Assembly: GCF_004310295.1 (NCBI RefSeq)
Contig: NZ_SISB01000007.1
Coordinates: 105,204-169,203 of the forward strand
Direction: 5' to 3'
DNA length: 64,000 bases
DNA from: Pseudomonas sp. BGI-2
GTDB lineage: Bacteria; Pseudomonadota; Gammaproteobacteria; Pseudomonadales; Pseudomonadaceae
The notes beneath the pieces were generated by a model. That model was not told where the DNA came from. It worked only from the letters and a program-made list of their open reading frames with translations, and made no database searches. The position numbers were made by a program, and so were the translations under genes. This document shows, in pieces, positions 1-9,374 of the stretch. Numbering within the stretch: the stretch's first letter is position 1; every line of letters begins with the position of its first letter.

Positions 1-839
1 ACACTCGCCGTCATCCCAGAACTCAAATTCATCCCTTCCGGCAACTTATCAATCTTGATCCGCACCGGAATCCGCTGCGCCAGCCTTACCCAGTTAAACG
101 TCGGCTCCACCTCCGCCAGCAACTGCCCGTCCGGCGTAGTGTTACGATCGGTGATCCCGCGGCTGATGCTTTCCACATGCCCGTCCAGCGCTTCCCCCGC
201 GCTCATCAACCAGACCTTCACCGGATCGCCGACACGAATCCGCGGCAACTTGGTTTCCTCGAAATAGGCCTGTACATAGAAGGTCGAATCATCGATCAAC
301 GCCATCACCGGTTGCCCGGCATTCACGTAATTGCCTTGGGCCAGACGCAGGTTGGTTATGTGGCCGCTGCGAGGCGCATGAACCTGGCTGCGCGCGAGAT
401 TGAGTTCGGCGACCTTGGCTTCCGCCTGAGCCTCACGCAATTCTCCACGAGCGATGCCGGCGTTGATTTGCGCGTTCTCGCGCAACTCGGCACTGATTGC
501 TTGCGGTCCGAGGCTGGCGCGGCGACTGGCTTCGCGTTCGCGCAGATTGAGTTGCTGCTGGCGGGTCTGCACCACCGCCTGGGCCTTCTCCAGCGCCGCT
601 TCGAAACGATCACGATCGATGCTCAGCAACAGATCGCCAGCCTTGACCTGCTGGTTATCGAACGCCTTGAGTTCACGCACCCAACCCGAGACGTCCGGGG
701 CGATCACCACCACGTCGGCGCGGATCCGCGCATCCCGGGTCCAGGGCGTGAGCATGTAGTACTGCCACAAATGGAAGCCGGCAAAGATCGCCACCGCCAC
801 CAGGCACAGGGTTACCGCGACACGTACGGGAGTACGCAT
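1..839 (-). CDS. HlyD/AaeA-type efflux membrane fusion protein (3' end missing)
   Basis: Periplasmic adaptor that links an inner-membrane pump to an outer-membrane channel. About 279 codons are present and the C-terminus runs off the left edge of the window. An N-terminal membrane anchor lies at about residues 5-25. It is followed by a biotinyl-lipoyl-like segment (VVVIAPDVSGWV), an alpha-helical hairpin rich in Gln, Arg and Glu, and the second lipoyl half (VHAPRSGHITNLRLAQGNYV). It is the last visible gene of a FUSC-DUF1656-HlyD operon, 10 bases after the DUF1656 stop, which is the order of aaeB-aaeX-aaeA. By family the likely substrates are aromatic carboxylic acids; this is inferred. Confidence 0.9.
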   Translation of the reverse strand, partial: MRTPVRVAVTLCLVAVAIFAGFHLWQYYMLTPWTRDARIRADVVVIAPDVSGWVRELKAFDNQQVKAGDLLLSIDRDRFEAALEKAQAVVQTRQQQLNLREREASRRASLGPQAISAELRENAQINAGIARGELREAQAEAKVAELNLARSQVHAPRSGHITNLRLAQGNYVNAGQPVMALIDDSTFYVQAYFEETKLPRIRVGDPVKVWLMSAGEALDGHVESISRGITDRNTTPDGQLLAEVEPTFNWVRLAQRIPVRIKIDKLPEGMNLSSGMTAS

Positions 840-849
840 TTTCAACTCC

Positions 850-1056
850 TTATAATGGTCCGAGGACGACGGTGATGAGGGTCAATACACAGACGTACAA
901 GGCGCAATCAAACAGTGCTTCGTGCCAGATCCAACGGCCGACCGGTGTCAGGCGCAACAGCATGCGCAAGGCTCCGGTGACGAGCAGTGCCAGCAGCACA
1001 TAAATCAGAAACGGACTGAGCAGCACGCCGCCCACCGACCACTCACGCAAGCCCAT
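850..1056 (-). CDS. DUF1656 small membrane protein (AaeX-like)
   Basis: Protein of 68 residues with two predicted membrane helices (about residues 10-30 and 45-65). DUF1656/AaeX proteins accompany FUSC-type efflux pumps; their own role is not established. I chose the ATG at 1056, giving MGLREWSVGG, because that start matches the family. It overlaps the end of the upstream FUSC gene by 14 bases, which suggests translational coupling. A longer in-frame start would run 60 bases further into that gene and adds nothing family-like. Confidence 0.85.
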   Translation of the reverse strand: MGLREWSVGGVLLSPFLIYVLLALLVTGALRMLLRLTPVGRWIWHEALFDCALYVCVLTLITVVLGPL

Positions 1057-3040
1057 GGCTTTGCTCCTGTTGACGGCACCAGGCGCGCCAGCTGCTTTGC
1101 AATTGCAGCACAGCACCCTGGGCCAGTTTCACCGCGTCGCTGGGCGGCAACGCGTACAAGGTCTTCAAGAATTCTTCGCTGGGTTGTTCCAGCGCATCGG
1201 CGCAGTCGCCTGCGGGGCCGTGCTCGAGTACTTTTTCCAGCTGGTCGAGATAACGTCGCTGTGGCGCGCTGACCGGCGCCTGAGCCACCGCCAGACTCAA
1301 CCGCAGATGCAGCAATTCATCGCCGATATCGAGACCGAGCAAGCCGTCATCCCAGCGGCTTCGCGCCGGTTCCGGCAACTCGGGATAGTGCCGCGCCAGT
1401 TGCAGCAAACGGTCGGCCATGCGCCCGCCGAACCAGCTTTCGGCACCGCGCAGGTTGCGTCGGGTCAGCCGTACCAGATCGTCGAGCGTCGCCGCCAGCA
1501 AGCGGCGGCCATGCCACACAGGGTTACGCAGGATCAGCAAATGAAACGCCAGTACCGCCGCGCCGACACCGACCACCATCGCCTGGGCGCTGTTGAAGAA
1601 CGTGGCGACGTCGAATTTCATCGCGTTCAGCGGCGACACCAGCACGATGAAGTGCAGACAGAACGAAGTGGCCGTGGCGCCAATCTGCGGTTTGGCCATG
1701 CCCAGCGCACCGAGAAACAACGGCACGCCCATGCCCATGCACAGCAATGCAAATCCGCTCCATTGCGGCAACAGAATCTGCCCGACAAAAAACGCGGCTG
1801 GAATCGCCAGAAAAATCCCGCGCATAAAACTCATGCCAATCTGCGCACCGTTCTCGCGACTGGCAAACAGGCTGCACACCACGCAGGTCAGCACCAATGC
1901 GCCGGCCGCGGCGGGCCAGGCCGTCGCCAGCCAGAAGCACGACACCACCAGAAACGCCAAGGCACTGCGCGCGCCGAAAACCAGCGCCAATGACAGGTCG
2001 CGGTGCGGCGTCAGGGTGCGTGGCGGATCGACCGTTGCGCGGCCCTCCTCCACCGCTTTCAACGCCGCCGTCGCCGCTATTGCGGTATCGAGCAGCAAGG
2101 TGAAACGGGCCAGGCAATAACTCTGCGCGGAGCTGATGTGCGGATCATGGGAAGCATCGAGCAACCTCGGCCGCAACGCTTGCAGGGTCGAGGTATCGGC
2201 ACCGCTGAGCGCAGCCTGAACCTCGGTCATCCAAGGCAACAGTTGCGCGGCTTCCTGTGGCACCAACTGTTTCCACTGCCGACGCACCGAACGGGCGATA
2301 CGCAGCAGCATCAAGAGCTTCTGACTCAAACCGCTGATGGCGCGTGCGCGCTGCCGACCGAGGCCACCTTCAAACCAGGCATGCTCTCGCTGGGCATCGA
2401 CGGCGACAATTCGTCCGAGAATTTCCAGCAAGCCTTTACGCGCCTGAGCATCGCCGGCCAGGGTGGCACGCGCAGCATTCATCCCGCTGTTCCAGGCGGC
2501 TCGTGCCTGATCCGCCAGTTGCCGCTCGACCCGCATCGGCCACAGCAACGCGCTGGCCGCCGTGGCGCAAAGGATGCCCAGACAGATTTCCGTGCAGCGC
2601 GCCACGGCTTGGTCGAACACCGTCAATGGATGAGTAATGGCCGGCAACGCGATGATCGCCACCGTGTAACCGGCCAGCACAAAGGAATAGGACCAGGCAC
2701 TGCGCAGCAACGTCGAACTCGCCGTACACAGCCCGAGCCACAACGCCAATGCCAGTAAAAACAGCCAGGGCGTCTGGGCGAACAAGCCCATGAACACCAC
2801 CGACATGATCGTTCCGACCAGCGTACCCAACAGCCGCGCCAGCCCTTTCTGCACCACCATTCCGGACAGTGGCTGAGCGACGATGAACGCCGTCATCAGC
2901 GCCCAGGCGGGTTGCTCCAGACCCCAGCGCAATGCCAGCCACAGTGCCAGGCCGCCGCCGATCAGGGTCTTGATCGCGAACTGTAGTGCGCGGCGGTCCG
3001 GCGCGAATAACGCCTGCAAAGTGATAGGCACGAAAAGCAC
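1043..3040 (-). CDS. FUSC-family aromatic acid efflux pump (AaeB-like)
   Basis: Inner-membrane pump protein of about 665 residues. It has two blocks of clustered hydrophobic helices (about residues 20-165 and 355-500), each followed by a soluble region, the usual FUSC/AaeB architecture. It is first in the operon with the DUF1656 and HlyD genes, so the three probably form a pump exporting aromatic acids or related weak acids. The start codon is uncertain: GTG at 3040 gives the longest form, while a second GTG at 3031 has AAGAG eight bases upstream and may be the true start. No outer-membrane channel gene is visible, but it could lie beyond the left edge. Confidence 0.88.
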   Translation of the reverse strand: MLFVPITLQALFAPDRRALQFAIKTLIGGGLALWLALRWGLEQPAWALMTAFIVAQPLSGMVVQKGLARLLGTLVGTIMSVVFMGLFAQTPWLFLLALALWLGLCTASSTLLRSAWSYSFVLAGYTVAIIALPAITHPLTVFDQAVARCTEICLGILCATAASALLWPMRVERQLADQARAAWNSGMNAARATLAGDAQARKGLLEILGRIVAVDAQREHAWFEGGLGRQRARAISGLSQKLLMLLRIARSVRRQWKQLVPQEAAQLLPWMTEVQAALSGADTSTLQALRPRLLDASHDPHISSAQSYCLARFTLLLDTAIAATAALKAVEEGRATVDPPRTLTPHRDLSLALVFGARSALAFLVVSCFWLATAWPAAAGALVLTCVVCSLFASRENGAQIGMSFMRGIFLAIPAAFFVGQILLPQWSGFALLCMGMGVPLFLGALGMAKPQIGATATSFCLHFIVLVSPLNAMKFDVATFFNSAQAMVVGVGAAVLAFHLLILRNPVWHGRRLLAATLDDLVRLTRRNLRGAESWFGGRMADRLLQLARHYPELPEPARSRWDDGLLGLDIGDELLHLRLSLAVAQAPVSAPQRRYLDQLEKVLEHGPAGDCADALEQPSEEFLKTLYALPPSDAVKLAQGAVLQLQSSWRAWCRQQEQSHGLA

Positions 3041-3154
3041 TCTTGAAAGGACGACTTAACGATAGTCGGGTTCGTCTACGTCATTTGAATAGCCATTTGG
3101 AAAACAATTATTAGCTAGCTATCTAAAACCCGTCCAGCGTTAATTCCCGGGCAC

Positions 3155-3183
3155 AAAAAAACGCCAGACTGGCTGGCGTTTTT
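3155..3183 (-). terminator. Rho-independent terminator
   Basis: The stem CGCCAG/CTGGCG (3162-3167 and 3173-3178) is flanked by an A-run on the left and a T-run on the right. It can therefore end transcription on either strand. On the minus strand it lies just after the DUF2383 gene. Confidence 0.85.
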
Positions 3184-3199
3184 GACAGGCCACGAGCGC

Positions 3200-3667
3200 T
3201 TAAGAGCGTGCGCGAGCCTGGTTACGCAGGGCTTTCACCTGATCGTGATTGCGTTGCACGCCGTGGTACTGACGTTCAACCATGTCACGAATGCCCACCA
3301 GGTTGTACTTGTTGATTTTTTCCATGGCTTCTTTGTAAGCCTTCAGTGCATGGTCTTCACCGCGTTCGGCTTCGTTCAGCACGGCTTCTTCATCCTTGCC
3401 GGTGAACATCGCTTTCACATCGACCCAGCGACGGTGCAGGTCACCGCTGACGCTGGTGGAAGTTTCCGGATCGCCACCCATCGAACGCACGGCGCTCTGG
3501 AGTTCGGCAGCTGCGGTGGCGCAGTCAGTGGAGCGTTGCACGAACAGGGTTTTGAGTTCAGGGTGTTTGATGTCTTCAGCGCAAGTCTTGAACCCTTCCT
3601 GACCGTCTTTGCTGGTTTCAATCAGGTCGTTGAGTACAGAGATCGCTTCTTTATTCATGTCGGTCAT
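3200..3667 (-). CDS. DUF2383 (PA2169-like) four-helix-bundle protein
   Basis: Soluble protein of 155 residues, almost entirely amphipathic helix and rich in Glu, Asp and Lys. It resembles the DUF2383/PA2169 family, which has a ferritin-like four-helix fold and no firmly assigned activity. Related genes are often stress- or stationary-phase-regulated, but nothing here proves that. The ATG at 3667 has AAGGA nine bases upstream. The gene stands alone, with a strong terminator downstream. Confidence 0.8.
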   Translation of the reverse strand: MTDMNKEAISVLNDLIETSKDGQEGFKTCAEDIKHPELKTLFVQRSTDCATAAAELQSAVRSMGGDPETSTSVSGDLHRRWVDVKAMFTGKDEEAVLNEAERGEDHALKAYKEAMEKINKYNLVGIRDMVERQYHGVQRNHDQVKALRNQARARS

Positions 3668-3867
3668 TTTTCAATTCCTTGCGGGTTGATGAAAGATGCA
3701 ATAGCTGTTGCACCCTGCATGCCAGCTTCGAATAGATAATTTACTCGTTATATTTCAAAGACATAGGTTTAACGACGAAATCTGTATCCGCTTTTTTTGC
3801 ATGATCTGTCAATTGGCCTGCATGCAGAATGCCTGTATTTTCCCGATCGAATGAATTCAGACGACCC

Positions 3868-4107
3868 ATGATGAACCCAGAAAAACTCGAACTGTTGATC
3901 ACCCGTGAAATGCCCTTCGGCAAATACAAGGGTCGAATCATTGCCGACCTGCCCGGCCAATACCTGAACTGGTTCGCCCGGGAAGGTTTCCCGCATGGCG
4001 AACTGGGCGGTTTACTGGCGCTGATGCAGGAGATCGATCACAACGGTCTGTCGGAACTGCTCGAACCACTGCGTGCCAAACACGGCAAACCTGCCCCGCG
4101 CCACTGA
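3868..4107 (+). CDS. DUF3820 family small protein
   Basis: Protein of about 79 residues with the PFGKYKGR motif and the YLNWFAREGFP segment typical of DUF3820, annotated elsewhere as a putative quorum-sensing-regulated virulence factor. The biochemical role is unknown. Two adjacent ATG codons (3868 and 3871) could start it, and the ribosome-binding site is weak. An in-frame extension to 3829 is possible but does not look like the family. It lies 22 bases before the aminotransferase gene and may be co-transcribed with it. Confidence 0.75.
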   Translation: MMNPEKLELLITREMPFGKYKGRIIADLPGQYLNWFAREGFPHGELGGLLALMQEIDHNGLSELLEPLRAKHGKPAPRH

Positions 4108-4129
4108 ACTTGCCGAAACCGAGTAGCCC

Positions 4130-5311
4130 ATGCCCGATAACACCCGTCGCGCCCGTGATGAACACTTCTGGAAGACCTTCGCCGACCGCTACGCTGTCGA
4201 ACCCGGGCCTATCAACCTGGAAAACGGTTACTTCGGGCGCATGTCACGCACCGTGGTCGAGGAGTACCAGCGCAACATCGAGCTGATCAACCGCAGCAAC
4301 TCGGTGCATGTGCGCCAGCGTTTCGAACAGGTCGAAAGCCTTAAGATCCGGGCACAGCTTGCCGGGATGATGGGCGTTCCCGCCGACACCGTGGCCCTCA
4401 CCCGCAACGCCTCGGACGGATTGCAATCGCTGATCCGCAGTTACAATTGCCTTCAACCGGGCGATCAGGTGCTGATTTGCGATCTGGAGTACGACACGGT
4501 CAAAGGTGCAATGCGTTGGCTGGCCCGGCACCGCGGCGTGGAAGTGATCGAGATCGACCACGCGCATCCCGCCAGTTACGACAGCTTGGTGGCCACCTAT
4601 CGCGACGCATTCGTGCGTTATCCAAAGCTCAAATTAATGGCCCTGACCCACGTCACCCACCGCACCGGACTGGTCATGCCGGTGCAGGCTATCGCTGCCG
4701 CCGCCAAGGAACACGGAATCGACGTGATCCTCGATGGCGCGCACGCCCTGGGCCAGGTCGAGTTCAACCTGGATGAACTGGGCGTTTCTTTCGCCGGCTT
4801 CAACCTGCACAAGTGGATCGGCGCTCCGCTGACGCTCGGCTTTATCTACATAGCCCCCGAGCGCCTGGCCGACATCGACCCGGACATGGGCGAGATGCAT
4901 TTCCCGGTCACCGATATTCGCGCCCGCACGCCGTACAGCACGCCGAACATCCCTGCGCTGCTGACGCTGTCGCTGGTGTTCGAGGAGCATCTCGCCATGG
5001 GTGGGGCTGCGGCCAAGAGCACACGGCTCAACTACCTGCGCAACCGGTGGGTCAGCGCGGTTCGCGAGCTGTCGGGGATTGATGTCATGACACCCGATGA
5101 CCCGCGACTGTATTGCGGCATTACCTCGATGCGCTTTACCCATCATCCCGATCAACAGGCGATGGTCGAGCGGCTGCTCAGTGACTACAACCTGTTCACC
5201 GTGGTCCGCAGCGGCGCGGCGAGCGGGCCATGCATTCGCATTACGCCGGGGCTCACGACCACCGCTGCCGACATGGATTTGCTAGCCCGGGCGCTGACCG
5301 AACTGCGCTGA
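4130..5311 (+). CDS. PLP-dependent class V aminotransferase-fold enzyme
   Basis: Protein of 393 residues with the class V aminotransferase fold (cysteine desulphurase / isopenicillin N epimerase group). The cofactor-binding sequence VILDGAHALGQ provides the Asp that contacts the pyridine nitrogen. The SFAGFNLHKWIGAP segment carries the Lys that would form the Schiff base with PLP. ALTRNASDGLQSLI is the phosphate-binding region. The substrate cannot be told from the sequence; an epimerase, a lyase or an aminotransferase are all possible. The neighbours give no pathway context. Confidence 0.82.
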   Translation: MPDNTRRARDEHFWKTFADRYAVEPGPINLENGYFGRMSRTVVEEYQRNIELINRSNSVHVRQRFEQVESLKIRAQLAGMMGVPADTVALTRNASDGLQSLIRSYNCLQPGDQVLICDLEYDTVKGAMRWLARHRGVEVIEIDHAHPASYDSLVATYRDAFVRYPKLKLMALTHVTHRTGLVMPVQAIAAAAKEHGIDVILDGAHALGQVEFNLDELGVSFAGFNLHKWIGAPLTLGFIYIAPERLADIDPDMGEMHFPVTDIRARTPYSTPNIPALLTLSLVFEEHLAMGGAAAKSTRLNYLRNRWVSAVRELSGIDVMTPDDPRLYCGITSMRFTHHPDQQAMVERLLSDYNLFTVVRSGAASGPCIRITPGLTTTAADMDLLARALTELR

Positions 5312-5313
5312 CG

Positions 5314-6039
5314 TCATACCGTGTACTTGTCGAAGTCCTCCGGTTTGATTTGCGTCGACGCGGCGAAGGTATCGATACCGATGGTGGTGTGGCCGAAAAA
5401 GCCATCCTCGTTCGAGTCCCGACCGAGGGTGTGGACCGTTAATGTCGAGGCCTCGCCGCCCTGATGCCGGTAATGAACGTCTTCATTGTTGGTCAGCGGT
5501 GAGGAGGATCGGCCGCTGTACTCCCGGGCATTGAGCACCGAGCGCGAGGCGGGTTCGGGAAAGTACAGCTGGCCGACCCAGGCGACGTGTCGCTCGTCGA
5601 GGAAATTGTTGCCGGACGTGATGCGTACCGCGACATGAATGTGCATGGCTCGACCGGCATAGAACCCCGGGTAGATGGTGGTAAATCGCACCACGCCCTT
5701 TTTGTCGGCGAATTGCCCGCCACGCAGATAGGTGTCGTCGTCGGTGCGCGGGACCGAGCCGATGTCACCGACATCGACTTCCTTGTCCGGATTGATCTTG
5801 CTCCAGCCCGAATACGCACCGCGCGCATTGCAATGCCAGATGTCGACCAGGGCCCCGGTCACAGGCTGGCCGGTCATGGCATCGACAATCGTCAGTCGCA
5901 GCACCAAGGGAATGCCATCGGCGCTTTCGCTGATGTTGCGGCGAATCAGTTTCGGATTGCGGAAATACGGGCCGGCGATTTGCTCGGGAGACAGCAGGTG
6001 AACCGGGGGGGTGGGTGCAACGGAGTTGTTGTCGTCCAT
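5314..6039 (-). CDS. Intradiol ring-cleavage dioxygenase-like protein
   Basis: Protein of 241 residues of the protocatechuate 3,4-dioxygenase-type fold. It has DIWHCNARGAYSGW, a YPGFYAGRAMHIHV segment with a Tyr and the paired His expected as Fe(III) ligands, and beta-rich flanks. It is a single subunit rather than an alpha/beta pair and is not beside aromatic catabolic genes, so the substrate is unknown. I chose the ATG at 6039 (MDDNNS) because the upstream in-frame extension runs into a REPIN repeat. AGAGAG lies just upstream. It converges with the aminotransferase gene, with only 2 bases between them. Confidence 0.82.
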   Translation of the reverse strand: MDDNNSVAPTPPVHLLSPEQIAGPYFRNPKLIRRNISESADGIPLVLRLTIVDAMTGQPVTGALVDIWHCNARGAYSGWSKINPDKEVDVGDIGSVPRTDDDTYLRGGQFADKKGVVRFTTIYPGFYAGRAMHIHVAVRITSGNNFLDERHVAWVGQLYFPEPASRSVLNAREYSGRSSSPLTNNEDVHYRHQGGEASTLTVHTLGRDSNEDGFFGHTTIGIDTFAASTQIKPEDFDKYTV

Positions 6040-6123
6040 GACGTTCTCTCTTCCATAAGATGAACGCAGGTTAACGCTGGATGAGCGGCGGGATGCGGTA
6101 ACTATGTATCGCGTCATTTCCCC

Positions 6124-6215
6124 TGTAGGAGCGAGGCTTGCCCGCGAAAGCGTCGGATCAGTCAACTTCAATGCTGACTGAACCGACGCCTTCGCGGGCA
6201 AGCCTCGCTCCTACA
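6124..6215. repeat. REPIN, GTAGGAGCGAGGCTTGCC type
   Basis: Two inverted copies of a REP unit (about 24 bases each) flank a spacer of about 40 bases. The arms match nearly perfectly and would fold into a long hairpin. It lies between eda and the intradiol dioxygenase gene. Confidence 0.9.
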
Positions 6216-6229
6216 AGTTTTTTGCGGGC

Positions 6230-6261
6230 AAAAAAAACGGTGCACCGACCAAGCGCACCGT
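6230..6261 (-). terminator. Terminator of the zwf-pgl-eda operon
   Basis: On the minus strand, ACGGTGC and GCACCGT form a stem followed by a run of eight T. It lies 41 bases past the eda stop codon. Confidence 0.85.
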
Positions 6262-6302
6262 AAAGCCGTAGAACACACAACGAAGTGTTGGGTAAAAGCT
6301 GA

Positions 6303-6968
6303 TCAGTCCAGCAGCGCCAGTGCCTCGGCGGTGCATTCCTGAATGCGGGCCCAGTCGCCGTTCTTGATCCACTCGGGATCAAGCATCCAGCTACCACCCA
6401 CGCACATCACGTTTTTCAACGCCATGTAGTTCTTGATGTTGGCCGGGCTGACGCCGCCAGTCGGGCAGAATTTCACTTCACCGAAGGGGCCGCCGAGGGC
6501 CTTGATGGCGGCAACGCCACCGCTGACTTCCGCCGGGAACAGCTTGAAGCGGCGATACCCCAGACCATAACCTTCCATGATGCCGGAAGCGTTGCTGATA
6601 CCTGGCAACAGCGGAATCGGGCTGTCGACGCTGGCTTCGAGCAGGTCACGGGTAATGCCCGGCGTGACAATGAACTGCGAGCCGGCGGCTTCGGCCGCGG
6701 CGAGCATGGTGCGATCCAGCACCGTACCGGCGCCGGTCACCAGCTCCGGACGCTGCTCACGCAGAATCTGGATGGCTTTGAGACCGAACTGCGAACGCAG
6801 CGTCACTTCCAGCGCTGTCAGGCCACCGGCGGCCAGGGCGTCGGCCAGTGGCAAAACGTCCTGTTCGCGCGCGATGGTGATGACCGGCAGGATCCGCGCC
6901 TTGGCGCAGAGGCTGTCGATCAGGGCAACTTTGTCCGCCATGGAAACGGTCGGAGATGTCATTGTCAT
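6303..6968 (-). CDS. eda: 2-dehydro-3-deoxyphosphogluconate (KDPG) aldolase
   Basis: Class I aldolase of the Entner-Doudoroff pathway that splits KDPG into pyruvate and glyceraldehyde-3-phosphate. It has 221 residues. Lys142 in RFKLFPAE is the expected Schiff-base lysine and Glu54 in LEVTLRS the expected general acid/base. The phosphate site FCPTGG is near residues 167-172. The start at 6968 has AAGGA nine bases upstream; a longer start at 6995 would overlap pgl and is less likely. It is third in zwf-pgl-eda, 17 bases after pgl. Confidence 0.95.
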   Translation of the reverse strand: MTMTSPTVSMADKVALIDSLCAKARILPVITIAREQDVLPLADALAAGGLTALEVTLRSQFGLKAIQILREQRPELVTGAGTVLDRTMLAAAEAAGSQFIVTPGITRDLLEASVDSPIPLLPGISNASGIMEGYGLGYRRFKLFPAEVSGGVAAIKALGGPFGEVKFCPTGGVSPANIKNYMALKNVMCVGGSWMLDPEWIKNGDWARIQECTAEALALLD

Positions 6969-6985
6969 AGCGGCTGATCCTTGGC

Positions 6986-7699
6986 TCATGGGCACCAGTA
7001 AATCTCTAACGTAGGTTGCAGAAACGCGCGAATCGGCATGGCGGCGACATCGTCACCGGCCAATGCGGCACTCAGGGTGGTCAGCTTGGACTGACCGGAA
7101 ATCGATAGAACGGTGGTCTTGGCCGAGGCCAGCAGCGCGCGGCTCATGGTCAGGCGCTGATGCGGCACGGTCGGCGCCAGCATCGGATAGCAACGACGTG
7201 TACCGTCGACTTTCAAGGCGTCGGCCAGGTTCGGGCTGTTGGGAAACAACGAAGCCGTGTGACCGTCATCGCCCATGCCGAGTATCAGCACGTCGATCGG
7301 CGGCAACTCGGCGAGCAAGCGGTCTGCCTGCTCGGCTGCCAGCTCAAGGTTCGCGGTGGCGCTGTAAAGGCTCAGAAACTGAGCCTTGGCCGCCGGGCCT
7401 TGCAGCAGATAACGCTTGAGCAGACCTGCGTTGCTGTCGGCATGCTCCACCGGCACCCAGCGCTCGTCGGCCAGGGTGATGACAACCTTGGACCAGTCCA
7501 GTTTCTGCTTGGCCAGGTTCTGGAAAAACGCTACGGGGCTGCGGCCACCGGACACCACCAGCGTCGCAGTGCCGCGAGCGTCGATGGCGTCACTCAGGTG
7601 CTTGGCCACATTCAGCGCCAAACCATCGGCCAGCAGCACCGGGCTCTTGAACTCATGGGCGCTGACGCCCTGAGGCAGTTGCAAATTAGATATCGCCAT
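6986..7699 (-). CDS. pgl: 6-phosphogluconolactonase
   Basis: Hydrolyses 6-phosphogluconolactone to 6-phosphogluconate in the cytoplasm. It has 237 residues, with [10 protein letters not shown] near the N-terminus, ADERWVP, and [15 protein letters not shown], the family's sugar-phosphate-binding and catalytic motifs. I chose the ATG at 7699 ([11 protein letters not shown]), which has GGGAGG upstream and overlaps the zwf stop by 14 bases. An extension starting MGGRG is possible but not supported by the family. Confidence 0.95.
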   Translation of the reverse strand: MAISNLQLPQGVSAHEFKSPVLLADGLALNVAKHLSDAIDARGTATLVVSGGRSPVAFFQNLAKQKLDWSKVVITLADERWVPVEHADSNAGLLKRYLLQGPAAKAQFLSLYSATANLELAAEQADRLLAELPPIDVLILGMGDDGHTASLFPNSPNLADALKVDGTRRCYPMLAPTVPHQRLTMSRALLASAKTTVLSISGQSKLTTLSAALAGDDVAAMPIRAFLQPTLEIYWCP

Positions 7700-9155
7700 A
7701 CCACGACCTCCCATCCCGCGTGATCAGAGCAATGGAGCTCATCGGTCCCCAGGACCCGGCCGCGTACGGCTTGGGCGCATCACCGGATTTTTTCCACCCG
7801 GCGATCAACTGGTCACACCACTTCCACGCAGCTTCGATTTCATCTTTACGGACAAACAGGTTCTGATTGCCGCGCATCACTTCCAGCAGTAACCGCTCGT
7901 AGGCATCGGGAATCCGCGCGCTGCGATAGGTGTCGGAAAAATTCAGCTGCAACGGACCGCTGCGCAGCTGCATGCCCTTGTCCAGGCCTTGTTCTTTGGT
8001 CATCACGCGCAAGGAAATGCCTTCGTCCGGTTGCAGGCGGATAATCAGCTTGTTGCTGATTTGCAGGCGCTGCTCGGGGGCGAAGATGTAGTGCGACGGT
8101 TCCTTGAAGTGGATGACGATCTGCGACAGCTTCTGCGGCATGCGCTTGCCGGTACGCAGGTAAAACGGCACGCCAGCCCAACGCCAGTTGCGGATATCGG
8201 CACGCAGCGCAACGAAGGTTTCGGTGTCGCTCTGGGTGTTGGAGTTAGGCTCTTCCAGGTAACCGGGAACCGATTTGCCTTCGCTGTAACCAGCGATGTA
8301 CTGACCGCGCACGACCTGAGTGGTCAGGCCTTCCGGGCTGATCGGCGCCAGCGCCTTGAGCACTTTGACTTTCTCGTCGCGGATGCTGTCGGCGGACAGG
8401 TCGGCCGGCGGGTCCATGGCGATCAGGCAGAGCAGTTGCAGCAGGTGATTCTGAATCATGTCCCGCAGCTGACCGGCCTTGTCGAAGTAGCCCCAACGGC
8501 CTTCGATACCGACCTTCTCGGCCACGGTGATTTCCACGTGGGAGATGTAGTTCTGGTTCCACTGGGTTTCGAACAGGCTGTTGGCGAAACGCAGGGCGAT
8601 CAGGTTCTGGACGGTCTCTTTGCCCAGGTAGTGGTCGATGCGGTAGGTGCGGTTCTCCGGGAAGAACTGCGCCACGGCGTCGTTGACCTTGCGCGAGGAT
8701 TCCAGGTCCGAACCGATGGGTTTTTCCAGCACCACGCGGGTGTTTTCGGTCAGGCCGACCTTCGCCAGGTTCTCGCAGATCGCACCGTAAACAGCAGCCG
8801 GCGTGGCGAAGTAGGCAATCACACGCTGAGCGCTGCCAGCCATTTCGGCCAGGGCGACGTAATCGTCAGCCTTGAGAAAGTCGACATGCAGGTAGCTCAA
8901 ACGTGCGAGGAAGCGTTCGACCACAGCTTCGTCCAGCTCTTTGGCACCCACGTAACGGCGCAGTTCGGAGGCGATGAACGCCAGGTGTTCCTGCTGGCTG
9001 CCAGGCTCACGGGCCAGCGCGATAATGCGCGTATCCTCGTGCAAGAGGCCTGCGCCATCGAGTTGATAAAGGGCAGGAAACAGTTTGCGCAGGGCCAGAT
9101 CGCCAAGGGCGCCGAACAAGGCAAAGGTGCACGGTTCAACCGTAATCGAAGGCAT
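7686..9155 (-). CDS. zwf: Glucose-6-phosphate 1-dehydrogenase
   Basis: Oxidises glucose-6-phosphate to 6-phosphogluconolactone with NAD(P)+. It has 489 residues, the usual length. The nucleotide-binding motif GALGDLA is at residues 15-21 and the active-site motif RIDHYLGKE at 172-180. It is the first gene of zwf-pgl-eda and divergent from hexR. A HexR-like operator lies upstream (9221-9236), and AAGAACAA (9161-9168), a possible Hfq/Crc target, sits where a Shine-Dalgarno sequence would be expected. The start has no clear Shine-Dalgarno. Confidence 0.97.
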   Translation of the reverse strand: MPSITVEPCTFALFGALGDLALRKLFPALYQLDGAGLLHEDTRIIALAREPGSQQEHLAFIASELRRYVGAKELDEAVVERFLARLSYLHVDFLKADDYVALAEMAGSAQRVIAYFATPAAVYGAICENLAKVGLTENTRVVLEKPIGSDLESSRKVNDAVAQFFPENRTYRIDHYLGKETVQNLIALRFANSLFETQWNQNYISHVEITVAEKVGIEGRWGYFDKAGQLRDMIQNHLLQLLCLIAMDPPADLSADSIRDEKVKVLKALAPISPEGLTTQVVRGQYIAGYSEGKSVPGYLEEPNSNTQSDTETFVALRADIRNWRWAGVPFYLRTGKRMPQKLSQIVIHFKEPSHYIFAPEQRLQISNKLIIRLQPDEGISLRVMTKEQGLDKGMQLRSGPLQLNFSDTYRSARIPDAYERLLLEVMRGNQNLFVRKDEIEAAWKWCDQLIAGWKKSGDAPKPYAAGSWGPMSSIALITRDGRSWYGDI

Positions 9156-9160
9156 GATGT

Positions 9161-9168
9161 TTGTTCTT
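9161..9168 (-). promoter_or_regulatory. CA motif (possible Hfq/Crc site) at zwf start
   Basis: AAGAACAA fits AAnAAnAA and ends 5 bases before the zwf ATG. In Pseudomonas such motifs bind Hfq with Crc and block translation during catabolite repression. The function here is inferred from pattern and position only. Confidence 0.5.
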
Positions 9169-9220
9169 TTATCAAGTTAAGCTACAAATACCTTTTTTCA
9201 AGGCATCACTCAAGGGAAAA

Positions 9221-9236
9221 TGTAGTAATAACCACA
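9221..9236. promoter_or_regulatory. Candidate HexR operator between zwf and hexR
   Basis: TGTAGTAATAACCACA is an imperfect inverted repeat (TGTAGT / ACCACA, one mismatch), embedded in a wider AAAATGT/ACATTTT repeat. It is in the divergent zwf-hexR promoter region, where HexR is known to act in Pseudomonas. It matches TTGT-N7/8-ACAA only approximately. Confidence 0.55.
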
Positions 9237-9374
9237 ACATTTTCGCAAAATACAGATTCCGAGTGGTGGTCGGTCGGAGCCATCAGTAGGATAGGCCACC
9301 GTTACGGGCCGTATCAAAGGCCCAATTTGCATTAGCCGAACGCTTATTTGCGCTGCTGACCTAAGGAACATGAA

